This document shows positions 32,655 through 44,109 of a stretch of 64,000 nt of DNA, in pieces (the first letter of the stretch is position 1; every line of letters begins with the position of its first letter). This DNA comes from Streptomyces sp. NBC_00425. GTDB taxonomy: Bacteria > Actinomycetota > Actinomycetes > Streptomycetales > Streptomycetaceae. The DNA lies in NCBI RefSeq assembly GCF_036030735.1, contig NZ_CP107928.1:2542001-2606000 (forward strand). Reading direction: 5' to 3'. The notes under the pieces are model-generated. The model did no database searches. It was given only the letters and a program-made list of their open reading frames with translations, and had not been told where the DNA came from. The position numbers and the translations under genes were made by a program.

Positions 32655-33794
32655 CTACGGCTGGGGCCGGGAGGTGGCGCCGGGTTCACGGGCGGGGTGA
32701 AGCCGAGCGGCCGCGCGGGGCTGATGGGCGGGTTGCGGGGACGACGGCCCGACGAGACCCAGTTCCCGGGTGCCCAGCGGGGTGAAGAAACGTTCCACGT
32801 CGGTGGCGGCGACCTCGGCGAGCGTGGCCGGCGACCAGCGCGGGGTGCGGTCCTTGTCGATGATCTGGGCGCGGACGCCCTCGACGAGGTCGGGGCAGGC
32901 CAGGGCGGCGCAGGAGACCCGGTACTCCTGGTCCAGCACCTCCTCCAGCGAGCCGAGCCGCCGGGCACGGTGCAGGGCGGTCAGGGTGACCTTCAGCGCG
33001 GTGGGCGACCGCGTGAGCAGGGTCTCCGCGGCCTCCGCGGCGGCCGGGTCGCCGTGGGCGAGCAGGCGCCGGACGATCTCCTCGACCGTGCCTGCGGCGT
33101 AACACGCGTCGATCCATCCGCGCGCGGCGGCCAACTCCCCTTGCGGCGGCGGCTGCTGGTGCCGGGCGAGGGCCTCGCGCACCGGCAGGTCGGCGAGTTC
33201 GGCGAGAAACGTCGGAAGCGAGGCGGACGGCACATAGTGGTCGGCGAGTCCGCACAGCACGGCGTCCCCCGCACCGATCTGCGCGCCCGTCAGGGCGAGG
33301 TGGACTCCGAGCTCACCCGGCGCGCGGCCGAGCAGGTGTGTTCCGCCGACGTCGGGCACGAATCCGATGCCGGTCTCGGGCATGGCGATCCGGGAGCGCT
33401 CGGTGACGATCCGCACGCCGCCGTGCGCCGAGACGCCGACGCCGCCGCCCATGACGATGCCGTCCATGACGGCGACGTACGGCTTGGGGTAGCGGGCGAT
33501 ACGGGCGTTGAGCCGGTACTCGTCCCGCCAGAAGGCAGCCGAGGCCCTCCCGTCGCCGTCGCGGGCGTCGTCGTGGACGGCGCGGATGTCGCCGCCCGCA
33601 CACAGGCCGCGCTCCCCCGCTCCGGTGAGCACGACGGTCTCGACGGCCGGGTCGTGCTCCCACGCGGTCAGCGCGTCGTCGATGCGGCGCACCATCGCAT
33701 GGTTCAGGGCGTTGAGGGCGCGTGGGCGGTTGAGGACGAGGCGGGCGACCCGGCCGACGGCCTGCAGCAGGACGGGGTCTTCGACGCCGGTCAT
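32655..33794 (-). CDS. 3-hydroxyisobutyryl-CoA hydrolase (crotonase fold)
   Basis: 379 residues from ATG 33794. Crotonase marks are VLNRPRALNALNHAMVRRID, GLCAGGDIRAVHDDA (oxyanion loop) and MDGIVMGGGVGVSAHG; MPETGIGFVPDVGGTHLL is diagnostic for HIBYL-CoA hydrolases of valine catabolism. The roughly 110-residue C-terminal extension also fits. The frame stays open upstream through an 18-bp tandem array, so the start is uncertain: ATG 33794 overlaps (ATGA) the stop of a small frame that begins at 33979 with a family-like MSVTVSSG start. The extra C-terminal tail is Pro/Arg-rich. Confidence 0.88.
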   Translation of the reverse strand: MTGVEDPVLLQAVGRVARLVLNRPRALNALNHAMVRRIDDALTAWEHDPAVETVVLTGAGERGLCAGGDIRAVHDDARDGDGRASAAFWRDEYRLNARIARYPKPYVAVMDGIVMGGGVGVSAHGGVRIVTERSRIAMPETGIGFVPDVGGTHLLGRAPGELGVHLALTGAQIGAGDAVLCGLADHYVPSASLPTFLAELADLPVREALARHQQPPPQGELAAARGWIDACYAAGTVEEIVRRLLAHGDPAAAEAAETLLTRSPTALKVTLTALHRARRLGSLEEVLDQEYRVSCAALACPDLVEGVRAQIIDKDRTPRWSPATLAEVAATDVERFFTPLGTRELGLVGPSSPQPAHQPRAAARLHPAREPGATSRPQP

Positions 33795-33979
33795 CCGCGG
33801 ACCCCCGCCCCGGAACTGGCTTCCTTGCCGGAACGCGTTTCCGTACGAAAACGGGTTTCCGCGCAGAAACGGGATTCCGTGCGGGAACCCGTTTCCGGCG
33901 GGACACAGGCTTCCGTGCGGGAACGGGTTTCCGTCAGGGAACGGGTTTCCGTCGGGCCGCTGGACACGGTGACACTCAT
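33791..33979 (-). CDS. 62-codon frame made largely of the 18-bp repeat; possible detached N-terminus
   Basis: It reads MSVTVSSGP, then eight 6-residue units of the TETRSL type, and stops in an ATGA overlap with the hydrolase start. AAGGGGA lies about 13 bp before its ATG. Many hydrolases of this family begin with a MTVTV-like peptide, so the frame may hold the original start, cut off by repeat expansion with a net frame change. It may equally be a translated leader that couples expression, or chance. Confidence 0.35.
   Translation of the reverse strand: MSVTVSSGPTETRSLTETRSRTEACVPPETGSRTESRFCAETRFRTETRSGKEASSGAGVRG
33813..33956. repeat. 18-bp tandem repeat, eight units
   Basis: Eight contiguous 18-bp units with consensus GAACGGGTTTCCGTGCGG fill 33813-33956. 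The period is a multiple of three, so all frames stay periodic and open. Each unit contains a GAAACGG/GTTTC-like inverted repeat. Confidence 0.9.
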
Positions 33980-34261
33980 GATCTCGTCGATCCCCTTCCG
34001 GGGTCCGGTGGACGCGGTTCACGAACGATCTTCTCAGGTGGGTGGGCCGACCCGGCCGCGCCCCGGTGCGAGCCCTCGCCGGGCTGGCCGTCCGGGTCCG
34101 CCGGCGTCCCGGCACGACCGCGGTCGCAGCCCGCCCTGCCCGCCTGCGCCCTGCCCGCCCCACGCCGCCGACCGCGCCCCGGGGCGGATTTCTGCTCCCC
34201 GCGACGGTCCACGACGGATACTCGGCGGAGCCGAACCGCCGAGGCCGAGCAGGAGACCGCC

Positions 34262-35134
34262 ATGGCCATGGACTTCACCGCCGAGACCGCGACGAAAGCG
34301 GTTGTGGACAGTTTCGCCCACACCCCGGACCCCCGGTTGCGGGAGCTGCTGACCAGCCTCGTACGGCATCTGCACGGCTTCGTGCGGGAAGTCGAGCCGA
34401 CCCGGGCCGAATGGGAGCGGGCGATCGCATTCCTCACCGACGCCGGGCACCGGTGCGACGACACCCGGCAGGAGTTCATCCTGCTCTCGGACGTCCTGGG
34501 CGTGTCGATGCTCGTCGAGGCGATCAACGACCACAAGGAGCCGGCCGCCACCGACTCCACCGTCCTCGGCCCGTTCCACATGGTCGAGTCCCCCGCACGG
34601 GCGCTCGGGGACACCATCGACCTGGTCGGCGCCGGTGAGCCCTGCCTCATCAGCGGCCGGGTCGTGTCCGTCGACGGCACCGCGCTGCCCGGCGCGACGC
34701 TGGACGTGTGGCAGGCCGACGACCGGGGCTTCTACGACGTCCAGCAGCCCCGGGAACAGCCGCCGGGCAACGGCCGCGGCCTGTTCACCGCGGACGCCGA
34801 GGGCCGCTTCCGGTTCCGTTCGTGCGTGCCGAGCCCGTATCCGATCCCCACGGACGGGCCGGTCGGGACGCTGCTCGAGGCGACCGGCCGCCACCCCTAC
34901 CGGCCCGCCCACATCCACTTCATCGTGAGCGCCCCCGGCCACCTGCCCGTGACGACGCACATCTTCGTGGCGGGCAGCGACTACCTGGAGTCGGACGCCG
35001 TCTTCGCCGTCCGGAAGAGCCTCGTACAGGAGTTCACCGAGGTGGACGACCCGGCGCGGGCGGCGGCGTCCGGTCTGGCCAACCCGTTCCGCCTGGCCCT
35101 CTTCGACATCGTGCTGCAGCCGGTGACGGCATGA
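34262..35134 (+). CDS. intradiol ring-cleavage dioxygenase, probably hydroxyquinol 1,2-dioxygenase
   Basis: 290 residues from ATG 34262, with AGGAGA 6 bp upstream. The Fe(III) ligands of intradiol enzymes are visible: Tyr in DRGFYDVQQ, Tyr in SPYPIPTDGPVG, and both His in RPAHIHF. The N-terminal helical dimerisation domain (about 1-100) marks the catechol/hydroxyquinol branch. The coupled maleylacetate reductase gene points to hydroxyquinol as substrate, cleaved to maleylacetate. Catechol or chlorocatechol remains possible. Confidence 0.9.
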   Translation: MAMDFTAETATKAVVDSFAHTPDPRLRELLTSLVRHLHGFVREVEPTRAEWERAIAFLTDAGHRCDDTRQEFILLSDVLGVSMLVEAINDHKEPAATDSTVLGPFHMVESPARALGDTIDLVGAGEPCLISGRVVSVDGTALPGATLDVWQADDRGFYDVQQPREQPPGNGRGLFTADAEGRFRFRSCVPSPYPIPTDGPVGTLLEATGRHPYRPAHIHFIVSAPGHLPVTTHIFVAGSDYLESDAVFAVRKSLVQEFTEVDDPARAAASGLANPFRLALFDIVLQPVTA

Positions 35135-36219
35135 CCGGGCCGGCCCTGGACTTCACCTACCAGTCCCAGCCGATGCGCGTCGTGTTCCGGCCGGGCGCCG
35201 TGCCGCACGCGGTGGCCGCGGAGACCGGGCGGCTCGGCCTGCGCCGTGTCCTCGTCGTGTGCGGCGAGCGCGGTCAGGACACGGCCCGCGCCGTCGCCGC
35301 CGCGATCGGCGACGAGTGCGCGGGAGTGCACGCGGGCGCGCGCATGCACGTACCGGCCCCGACCGCCGAGCGGGCCGTCGAGGCGGCCCGCGAGGTCGGG
35401 GCCGACGGCTGCGCCGCGGTGGGCGGCGGCTCCGCGATCGGACTGGCCAAGGCCGTCGCCCGGCGCACCGGCCTGCCGGTCGTGGCCGTCCCCACGACGT
35501 ATGCGGGGTCGGAGATGACGCCGGTCTGGGGCGAGACCGTGGACGGGGTGAAACGCACGGGGCGCGATCCGCGGGTCCTGCCGCGCAGTGTCGTGTACGA
35601 CCCGCTGCTGACGCTCACGATGCCGTCCGCGCAGTCCGCCGCGAGCGGGATGAACGCCATGGCCCACGCCGTCGAGGCGCTCTACGCCCCGGACGCCTCG
35701 CCGGTCGTCGCGCTGATGGCGCGGGACGGTGTACGGGCTCTGGCGCGCGCCCTGCCCGACGTCGTCGCCGATCCCACCGGGCCGGCTGCCCGCGGCAGCG
35801 CACTGTACGGGGCCTGGCTGTGCGGCGCCTGCCTCGGCGCGACCTCGATGGGCCTGCATCACCGGCTCTGCCACGTGCTCGGCGGCGCCTTCAACCTGCC
35901 GCACGCCGAGACGCACGCCGTCGTCCTGCCGCATGTGCTGGCGTTCAACGCTCCGTCGGCGCCCTCCGCGACGGCCTCGCTGCGCCGTGCGCTCGAGGTC
36001 GCGGACCCGGCCCGAGAGCTGTACGAGCTGGGCGGGCGGCTGGGCGTCCCGCGGTCGCTCGCCGCCCTCGGCCTGTCCTCCGCCGACCTGGACCGTGCCG
36101 TCGACGCCACGCTCCGAGCGCCGTACGCCAATCCCCGAAGCGCCTCCGCCGGGGAGCTGCGGGCGGTCCTGCAAGCGGCGTTCGACGGTGCGCCGCCACC
36201 CGGCGACCGGCCGTCGTAG
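35131..36219 (+). CDS. maleylacetate reductase (iron-containing ADH family)
   Basis: 362 residues from ATG 35131, overlapping the dioxygenase stop. VGGGSAIGLAKAVA (nucleotide loop), VPTTYAGSEMTPVWG, the metal-site region MNAMAHAVEALY, and HHRLCHVLGGAFNLPHAETHA are typical of maleylacetate reductases. It reduces maleylacetate to 3-oxoadipate with NAD(P)H, so the pair converts hydroxyquinol to the beta-ketoadipate pathway. No monooxygenase for the upper pathway is in view. Confidence 0.92.
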   Translation: MTGPALDFTYQSQPMRVVFRPGAVPHAVAAETGRLGLRRVLVVCGERGQDTARAVAAAIGDECAGVHAGARMHVPAPTAERAVEAAREVGADGCAAVGGGSAIGLAKAVARRTGLPVVAVPTTYAGSEMTPVWGETVDGVKRTGRDPRVLPRSVVYDPLLTLTMPSAQSAASGMNAMAHAVEALYAPDASPVVALMARDGVRALARALPDVVADPTGPAARGSALYGAWLCGACLGATSMGLHHRLCHVLGGAFNLPHAETHAVVLPHVLAFNAPSAPSATASLRRALEVADPARELYELGGRLGVPRSLAALGLSSADLDRAVDATLRAPYANPRSASAGELRAVLQAAFDGAPPPGDRPS

Positions 36220-36527
36220 GCCACCGCGAGGGGGCCGGCCGTCGCGGCGAGGGGGCCGACCGTCGCCGCCGTGACGGACCGGCGTCACCGTCGCGCCGGC
36301 ACCCGCCGTACCGGGTCGCCGTCGTCGCCACCGGTGACGCCCCGGCCAGGCCCCCGCTCGGCCCCGGCTCGGCCGCACCCGCCGGGGGCCGGGGACGAAG
36401 CTCCCGCGCCCCCCGTCTCCATGCCGCACGCCCCACGGCCCACGCCTCCGTGCCCCGTCCCGCATCCGCCACCACCGGCTCCCCCGACCCGGTGGTGGCG
36501 GCTCGGGCCGGGTGCCAGAGTCGGGGC
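36220..36527. other. 308-bp spacer without a gene
   Basis: It is very GC-rich, with a twofold direct repeat of GCGAGGGGGCCG(G/A)CCGTCGC just after the reductase stop (about 36227-36265) that can fold and may end transcription. No credible coding frame is seen. Confidence 0.4.
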
Positions 36528-37736
36528 ATGGCTCTGGACGTCGCCGCGCTGCGCACCCGTTTTCCGGCCCTCGCACAGGGCTTCGCCTTCTTCGACGGCC
36601 CCGGCGGGACCCAGACCCCCGTACAGGTGGCCGAGGCCGTGGCCCGGACGATGACCGGCCCGCTGTCCAACCGGGGGCTCGTCAGCCCCTCCGAGCGCAA
36701 CGCCGAGCAGGCCGTCGCCGACTTCCGCGCCGCCTACGCCGACCTCCTGGCCGTGCCCCCGAACGGCATCGTGCACGGGCGCAGCGCCACCCAGCTCACC
36801 TACGACTTCTCGCGGCACCTGGCCAAGGACTGGCGGGCCGGCGACGAGATCGTCCTCAGCAGACTCGACCACGACGCCAACGTGCGCCCCTGGATCCAGG
36901 CGGCCGGGCGCGCCGGCGTCACCGTCCGCTGGATCGGGATCGACCCGGCCACCACGGAACTCGACCTCGGCTCGTACGAACGGGCGCTGTCGCCCCGCAC
37001 ACGGCTGGTGGCGGTGACCGCGGCCTCGAACGTGCTCGGCACCGTGCCGCCGGTGCGCCGCATCGCCGACCTTGCCCACGCCGTGGGCGCCCTGGTCTAC
37101 GTGGACGGTGTGCACTACGCCGCACACCACCTGGTGGACGTGCCCGCGCTCGGCGCCGACCTGTTCGTCTGCTCGCCGTACAAGTTCCTCGGGCCGCACT
37201 GCGCGGTGCTCGCCGCTGCGCCCGGGACCCTCGAAGCCCTCGCGCCGGACAAGCTGCTGCCGTCCACGAACGCCGTGCCCGAACGGTTCGAGTTCGGGAC
37301 GCTGCCCTACGAGCTTCTCGCGGGCGCCACCGCCGCCGTGGACTTCCTCGCCCGGATGGACAGCGCGGCGGGCCCCGCGGGCGAGTCGCGCAGGCAGCGG
37401 CTGGCGCGTTCGCTGCGGTCCCTGCACGAGCACGAGAACGCGCTGCGCTCCCGGCTGGCGACCGGACTGCGCGCGCTGGGCGACGCCGTCACCGTCCACG
37501 CGAAGGCCGCTCAGCGCACGCCGACCGTCCTCATGACCCTGCGGGGCCGGGACGCGCGCGAGGCGCAGGCGCACCTTGCGGCGCGGGGTGTGGTGGCCCC
37601 GGCGGGCTCCTTCTACGCCCATGAGGCCTTCGCCGCGCTGCGGCTCGACGATCCCGCGCTGCGGGTGGGGCTCGCCCCCTACAACGACGAGGAGGACGTC
37701 GGCCGGCTGCTCGACGGGCTCGCGACCTTCCTCTGA
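36528..37736 (+). CDS. cysteine desulfurase-like class V aminotransferase
   Basis: 402 residues from ATG 36528. FAFFDGPGGTQTPVQVAEA at the start, SRLDHDANVRPWIQAA, AASNVLGTVPPVRRI, VYVDGVHYAAHHLVD and the PLP Lys in CSPYKFLGPHCAVL place it in the TIGR01976 branch of class V PLP enzymes. It lacks the mobile Cys loop of true IscS/SufS, so desulfurase activity is doubtful and the substrate is unknown. It stands alone. Confidence 0.87.
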   Translation: MALDVAALRTRFPALAQGFAFFDGPGGTQTPVQVAEAVARTMTGPLSNRGLVSPSERNAEQAVADFRAAYADLLAVPPNGIVHGRSATQLTYDFSRHLAKDWRAGDEIVLSRLDHDANVRPWIQAAGRAGVTVRWIGIDPATTELDLGSYERALSPRTRLVAVTAASNVLGTVPPVRRIADLAHAVGALVYVDGVHYAAHHLVDVPALGADLFVCSPYKFLGPHCAVLAAAPGTLEALAPDKLLPSTNAVPERFEFGTLPYELLAGATAAVDFLARMDSAAGPAGESRRQRLARSLRSLHEHENALRSRLATGLRALGDAVTVHAKAAQRTPTVLMTLRGRDAREAQAHLAARGVVAPAGSFYAHEAFAALRLDDPALRVGLAPYNDEEDVGRLLDGLATFL

Positions 37737-37816
37737 GCCGCCCGGGCCGCCGAGCCACCCGCGACTTTCAGACTTGTACAGCTCGTTTTCTTGAATCGTT
37801 CGTGTTTATGCCGTAG

Positions 37817-40606
<2,790 letters not shown>

Positions 40607-40638
40607 CGGACCCGGCTCTCCGGAAGAACGGCACCACC

Positions 40639-40680
40639 GGGGCGTCCGGCCCGGCCCTCAGCGGCCGGGCCGGGCGCCCC
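40639..40680 (+). terminator. 18-bp stem-loop after katG
   Basis: Arms 40639-40656 and 40663-40680 pair with one G-T wobble around a CTCAGC loop, 33 bp beyond the stop. Confidence 0.8.
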
Positions 40681-40771
40681 GGCGCGTTCCGCCCCGAACC
40701 GGCGGTGCGGTGACAGGTGTTTCACCGGTGACTCCGGTCGACCCACGAGGGCGGTGGGGCTGTCCAAACCA

Positions 40772-40837
40772 TTGACGCGGACATGTGCGGCCTCTATCTT
40801 CTGGCCGAAGTTACGAACTTCGTTCGACATATCGAAC
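40772..40837 (+). promoter_or_regulatory. promoter with interlaced palindromes before the GH43 pair
   Basis: TTGACG (40772-40777), 17 bp, TATCTT (40795-40800) is a good housekeeping promoter. From the expected +1 onward come three interlocking inverted repeats: GAAGTTACGAACTTC (40807-40821), CGAACTTCGTTCG (40814-40826) and GTTCGACATATCGAAC (40822-40837). The position fits a sugar-responsive repressor. Confidence 0.65.
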
Positions 40838-40868
40838 AGTCTGCTTCATGGACAAGGGACGGTCCCGT

Positions 40869-42359
40869 ATGCCCCGGATGTACCGCCGCAGGCCCCTGCT
40901 CGTCTGCGTGCTGGCGCTCCTCGTCGCCCTGGTGGCGGCGACCCGACCGGTGTCCGCGGCCGACGGCCGCCCGTACACCAACCCGCTGAAGCCGACCAAG
41001 GGCGCCGATCCCTGGCTGGAGTACCACGACGGCAACTACTACCTGGTCACGACGACGTTCACGGGCGTCCTCGGCATCCGCAAGTCGCCGACGCTGGCCG
41101 GCATCGCCACCGCGCCCACCGTGCAGGTGTGGTCGGACACCACCTCGACCCGCAACACCAACATCTGGGCGCCCGAGCTCCACCAGTTCAACGGTCACTG
41201 GTACCTCTACTACTCGGCCGGCCAGGGCGGCGTCGCCTGCTGCGACTCGCAGCGCACCCATGTGCTGGAGAGCGCCGGCACCGACCCGCTGGGCCCGTAC
41301 ACCTACAAGGGCTCCCTCACCGGCTCCAACCTCACTCCGGGCGGCTGGCTGATCGACGCGAGCGTGTTGCAGGCGAACGGAAAACTGTTTCTCGTGGGAA
41401 GCGGTTTCGTGAACGGCAGCAAGCAGAGCCTCGTCATCGCGCCGATGAGCAACCCGTACACGCTGTCCAGTAACACGTTCACCGTCATTTCCAGCCCCAC
41501 GCTGAGCTGGGAGACCTCGGGCGCACCGGTCAACGAGGGGCCTGAACCGCTCTACCACGACGGCCGAACGTTTCTGACGTTTTCTGCGAGTTACTGCCAG
41601 ACCCCGGACTACAAACTGGGCCTGCTGGAGCTGACCGGCTCCGACCCGCTCAGCCCGGCGTCCTGGACCAAGAAGCAGACTCCGGTGTTCCAGCGCAGCG
41701 ATGCGAACGGCGTGTACGGTCCCGGGCACAACGGCTTCTTCAGCTCACCGGACGGCACCGAGAACTGGATCGTCTACCACGCCAACAGCGCCTCCGACGG
41801 GGGCTGCGGAAACGGCCGGACGACCCGCGCCCAGAAGTTCACCTGGAACGCCGACGGCACACCGGACTTCGGCGCCCCGGTCGCGCTCGGCACGTCGCTC
41901 CCCGGCCCGTCCGGCGAGACGGCGACGACGCCCACGGCGTACACCCTCGTCAACCGCAACAGCGGCAAGTGCCTGGACCTCGACGGCGGTTCCGGCGCCA
42001 ACGGCACGAACATCCTCCAGTGGACCTGCAACGGCGGGGCCAACCAGAAGTGGCGCGTCGAGGACCAGGGCGACGACACCAGCCGGCTGGTCAACGCCGC
42101 CACCGGCGGGGTGATGGACACCGCCGACTGCTCCGCCGCCGACGGCGCGGACCTGCGTCAGTGGTCCTGGCTCAACAACAAGTGCCAGCGCTTCCGGCTC
42201 GTCTTCACCGCGACCGGTGACTACGTCCGGATCGTCAACGAGAACAGCGGCAAGGTCGCCGACGTCGCGAACTGCCAGACCGTGAACGGCGCCGACGTAC
42301 GGCAGTGGACCTGGCTGAACAACAACTGCCAGCAGTGGCGCCTCGTGCCCGCCGCCTGA
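40869..42359 (+). CDS. secreted GH43 arabinanase/xylosidase-type enzyme with ricin-type lectin module
   Basis: 496 residues from ATG 40869, with AAGGGAC upstream (ATG 40848 is possible). The signal peptide ends near RPVSA. The five-bladed GH43 propeller shows the base Asp in KGADPWLEYHDGNYYL, NIWAPELHQFNGHWYLYYS, and the acid Glu in NEGPEPLYHDGRTFLTFS. Residues about 375-496 form a ricin B/CBM13 beta-trefoil with QKW/QRF-type repeats. It would hydrolyse arabinan or arabinoxylan outside the cell. A second GH43 gene follows after 40 bp. Confidence 0.93.
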   Translation: MPRMYRRRPLLVCVLALLVALVAATRPVSAADGRPYTNPLKPTKGADPWLEYHDGNYYLVTTTFTGVLGIRKSPTLAGIATAPTVQVWSDTTSTRNTNIWAPELHQFNGHWYLYYSAGQGGVACCDSQRTHVLESAGTDPLGPYTYKGSLTGSNLTPGGWLIDASVLQANGKLFLVGSGFVNGSKQSLVIAPMSNPYTLSSNTFTVISSPTLSWETSGAPVNEGPEPLYHDGRTFLTFSASYCQTPDYKLGLLELTGSDPLSPASWTKKQTPVFQRSDANGVYGPGHNGFFSSPDGTENWIVYHANSASDGGCGNGRTTRAQKFTWNADGTPDFGAPVALGTSLPGPSGETATTPTAYTLVNRNSGKCLDLDGGSGANGTNILQWTCNGGANQKWRVEDQGDDTSRLVNAATGGVMDTADCSAADGADLRQWSWLNNKCQRFRLVFTATGDYVRIVNENSGKVADVANCQTVNGADVRQWTWLNNNCQQWRLVPAA

Positions 42360-42399
42360 CCCCCGCCCGCCACAGCCACCCCCCATTCGGAGAACCCTC

Positions 42400-43848
42400 T
42401 TGAGACACAACGTCGTTCGGCTGCTCCTGGCCGTCCTCGTCGCCCTCGCGACCGCCCTCACCGGCCTGGGCACCCCCGCACAGGCCGCCGCGCCCGACTC
42501 CCCCGCCGTGACGTACACCAACCCGATCGCCGAGAAGCGCGCCGACCCGCACATCTTCAAGCACACCGACGGCTACTACTACTTCACCGCCACGGTCCCC
42601 GAGTACGACCGCATCGTGCTGCGCCGGGCGACGACCATCCAGGGCCTGTCGACGGCCCAGGAGGTCACCATCTGGACCAAGCACGCCGGCGGGGTCATGG
42701 GCGCGCACATCTGGGCTCCGGAGATCCACTTCATCGACGGCAAGTGGTACGTGTACTTCGCGGCCGGGGCGACGTCCGACATCTGGGCGATCCGGATGTA
42801 CGTCCTGGAGGGCGCCGGCGCCAACCCGCTCACCGCGACCTGGACCGAGAAGGGCCAGATCAAGACCACGTGGGAGAGCTTCTCGCTCGACTCGACGACC
42901 TTCGTCGTGAACGGCGTCCGCTATCTCGCCTGGGCCCAGCGCAACCCGGCGGAGAACAACAACACCAGCCTGTTCATCGCGAAGATGGCCAACCCCTGGA
43001 CGATCACCGGCACGCCCACGGAGATCTCCCAGCCGACCCTGTCCTGGGAGACGGTCGGCTTCAAGGTCAACGAGGGACCCGCGCTCATCCAGCACGGCGG
43101 CAAGGTCTTCATGACCTACTCGGCGAGCGCCACCGACGCCAACTACTGCCTGGGCATGCTGACCGCCTCCGCGACGGCCGACCTCACCGACCCGGCGTCC
43201 TGGACCAAGGGGTCACAGCCCGTCTTCACCACCAACGCCTCGACCTCGCAGTACGGCCCGGGCCACAACTCGTTCACGGTCTCCGAGGACGGCAGGTCCG
43301 ACGTCATCGTCTACCACGACCGCAGCTACAAGGACATCTCCGGCGACCCCCTGAACGACCCCAACCGCCGCACCCGCGTGCAGAAGGTGTACTGGAAGGC
43401 CGACGGCACGCCCGACTTCGGCATCCCGGTGGCCGACGGCGTCACCCCGCAGCGCTTCTCCTCGTACAACTACGCCGACCGGTTCATCCGCCACTGGGAG
43501 TACCGCGCCAGGATCGAGGCGAACGTCAGCCCGCTCGCCGACTCGCAGTTCCGCGTGGTGCCCGGACTGGCCGGAACCGGCACGGTCTCGCTGGAGGCCG
43601 CGAACTTCCCGGGCTACTACCTGCGGCACAAGAACTTCGAGGTGTGGCTGGAGAAGAACGACGGCTCGTCGACGTTCGCCTCCGACGCCACCTTCTACCG
43701 CCGGGCGGGGCTCGCCGACTCGGCAGGCGTCAGCTACGAGTCGTACAACAACGCCGGGCGCTACATCCGCCACTACAACTACCTGCTGTACGTGCAGACG
43801 CCGAGCACGGCGACCGACCGGGGAGACGCGACGTTCTACGCCCAGTGA
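42400..43848 (+). CDS. secreted GH43 alpha-L-arabinofuranosidase-type enzyme with AbfB domain
   Basis: 482 residues from a TTG codon at 42400, with GGAGA 6 bp upstream. The signal peptide ends AQAAA. The catalytic propeller shows EKRADPHIFKHTDGYYYF (base Asp), IWAPEIHFIDGKWYVYF and NEGPALIQHGGKVFMTYS (acid Glu). The C-terminal 130 residues repeat the pattern SSYNYADRFIRHWEYR / NFPGYYLRHKNFEVWLE / SYNNAGRYIRHYNYLLYV, an AbfB (CBM42) arabinose-binding trefoil. It shares a transcript with the first GH43 gene; the TTG start may lower its yield. Confidence 0.93.
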   Translation: MRHNVVRLLLAVLVALATALTGLGTPAQAAAPDSPAVTYTNPIAEKRADPHIFKHTDGYYYFTATVPEYDRIVLRRATTIQGLSTAQEVTIWTKHAGGVMGAHIWAPEIHFIDGKWYVYFAAGATSDIWAIRMYVLEGAGANPLTATWTEKGQIKTTWESFSLDSTTFVVNGVRYLAWAQRNPAENNNTSLFIAKMANPWTITGTPTEISQPTLSWETVGFKVNEGPALIQHGGKVFMTYSASATDANYCLGMLTASATADLTDPASWTKGSQPVFTTNASTSQYGPGHNSFTVSEDGRSDVIVYHDRSYKDISGDPLNDPNRRTRVQKVYWKADGTPDFGIPVADGVTPQRFSSYNYADRFIRHWEYRARIEANVSPLADSQFRVVPGLAGTGTVSLEAANFPGYYLRHKNFEVWLEKNDGSSTFASDATFYRRAGLADSAGVSYESYNNAGRYIRHYNYLLYVQTPSTATDRGDATFYAQ

Positions 43849-43892
43849 CACTCCCGTCGACCGCCTCGTGACACTCGCTTCGAGATGACGAC

Positions 43893-43934
43893 GGCGCTCC
43901 GACAGCCCGCGGACAGCGGGGCCGTCGGAGCGCC
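43893..43934 (+). terminator. stem-loop after the GH43 pair
   Basis: An 11-bp perfect stem (43893-43903 with 43924-43934) and a 20-base GC-rich loop lie 45 bp past the stop. Confidence 0.65.
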
Positions 43935-44066
43935 GCCCCATTTCCGCCGACAGGCCGACCGCGCCCCGTGTCCGGCGACGCCGTTTCCGAAACCGGATAC
44001 GACGGAGCTCGGAGACTCCAGAGCTCGGAGACAACGGACGACAGGACTGCGACAACGCGCAGGTGA

Positions 44067-44106
44067 GAGACTATACGTTGCGTGTATACGCGTTATGTAT
44101 AGTCTC
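44067..44106. promoter_or_regulatory. 40-bp nested palindrome ending 3 bp before a start codon
   Basis: GAGACTATAC (44067-44076) and GTATAGTCTC (44097-44106) are perfect arms around a centre that itself holds GTGTATACGC. A -10-like TATAGT at 44098-44103 puts transcription start at or beside the ATG at 44110. The whole block is a candidate operator plus promoter. Confidence 0.6.
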
Positions 44107-44109
44107 GGC

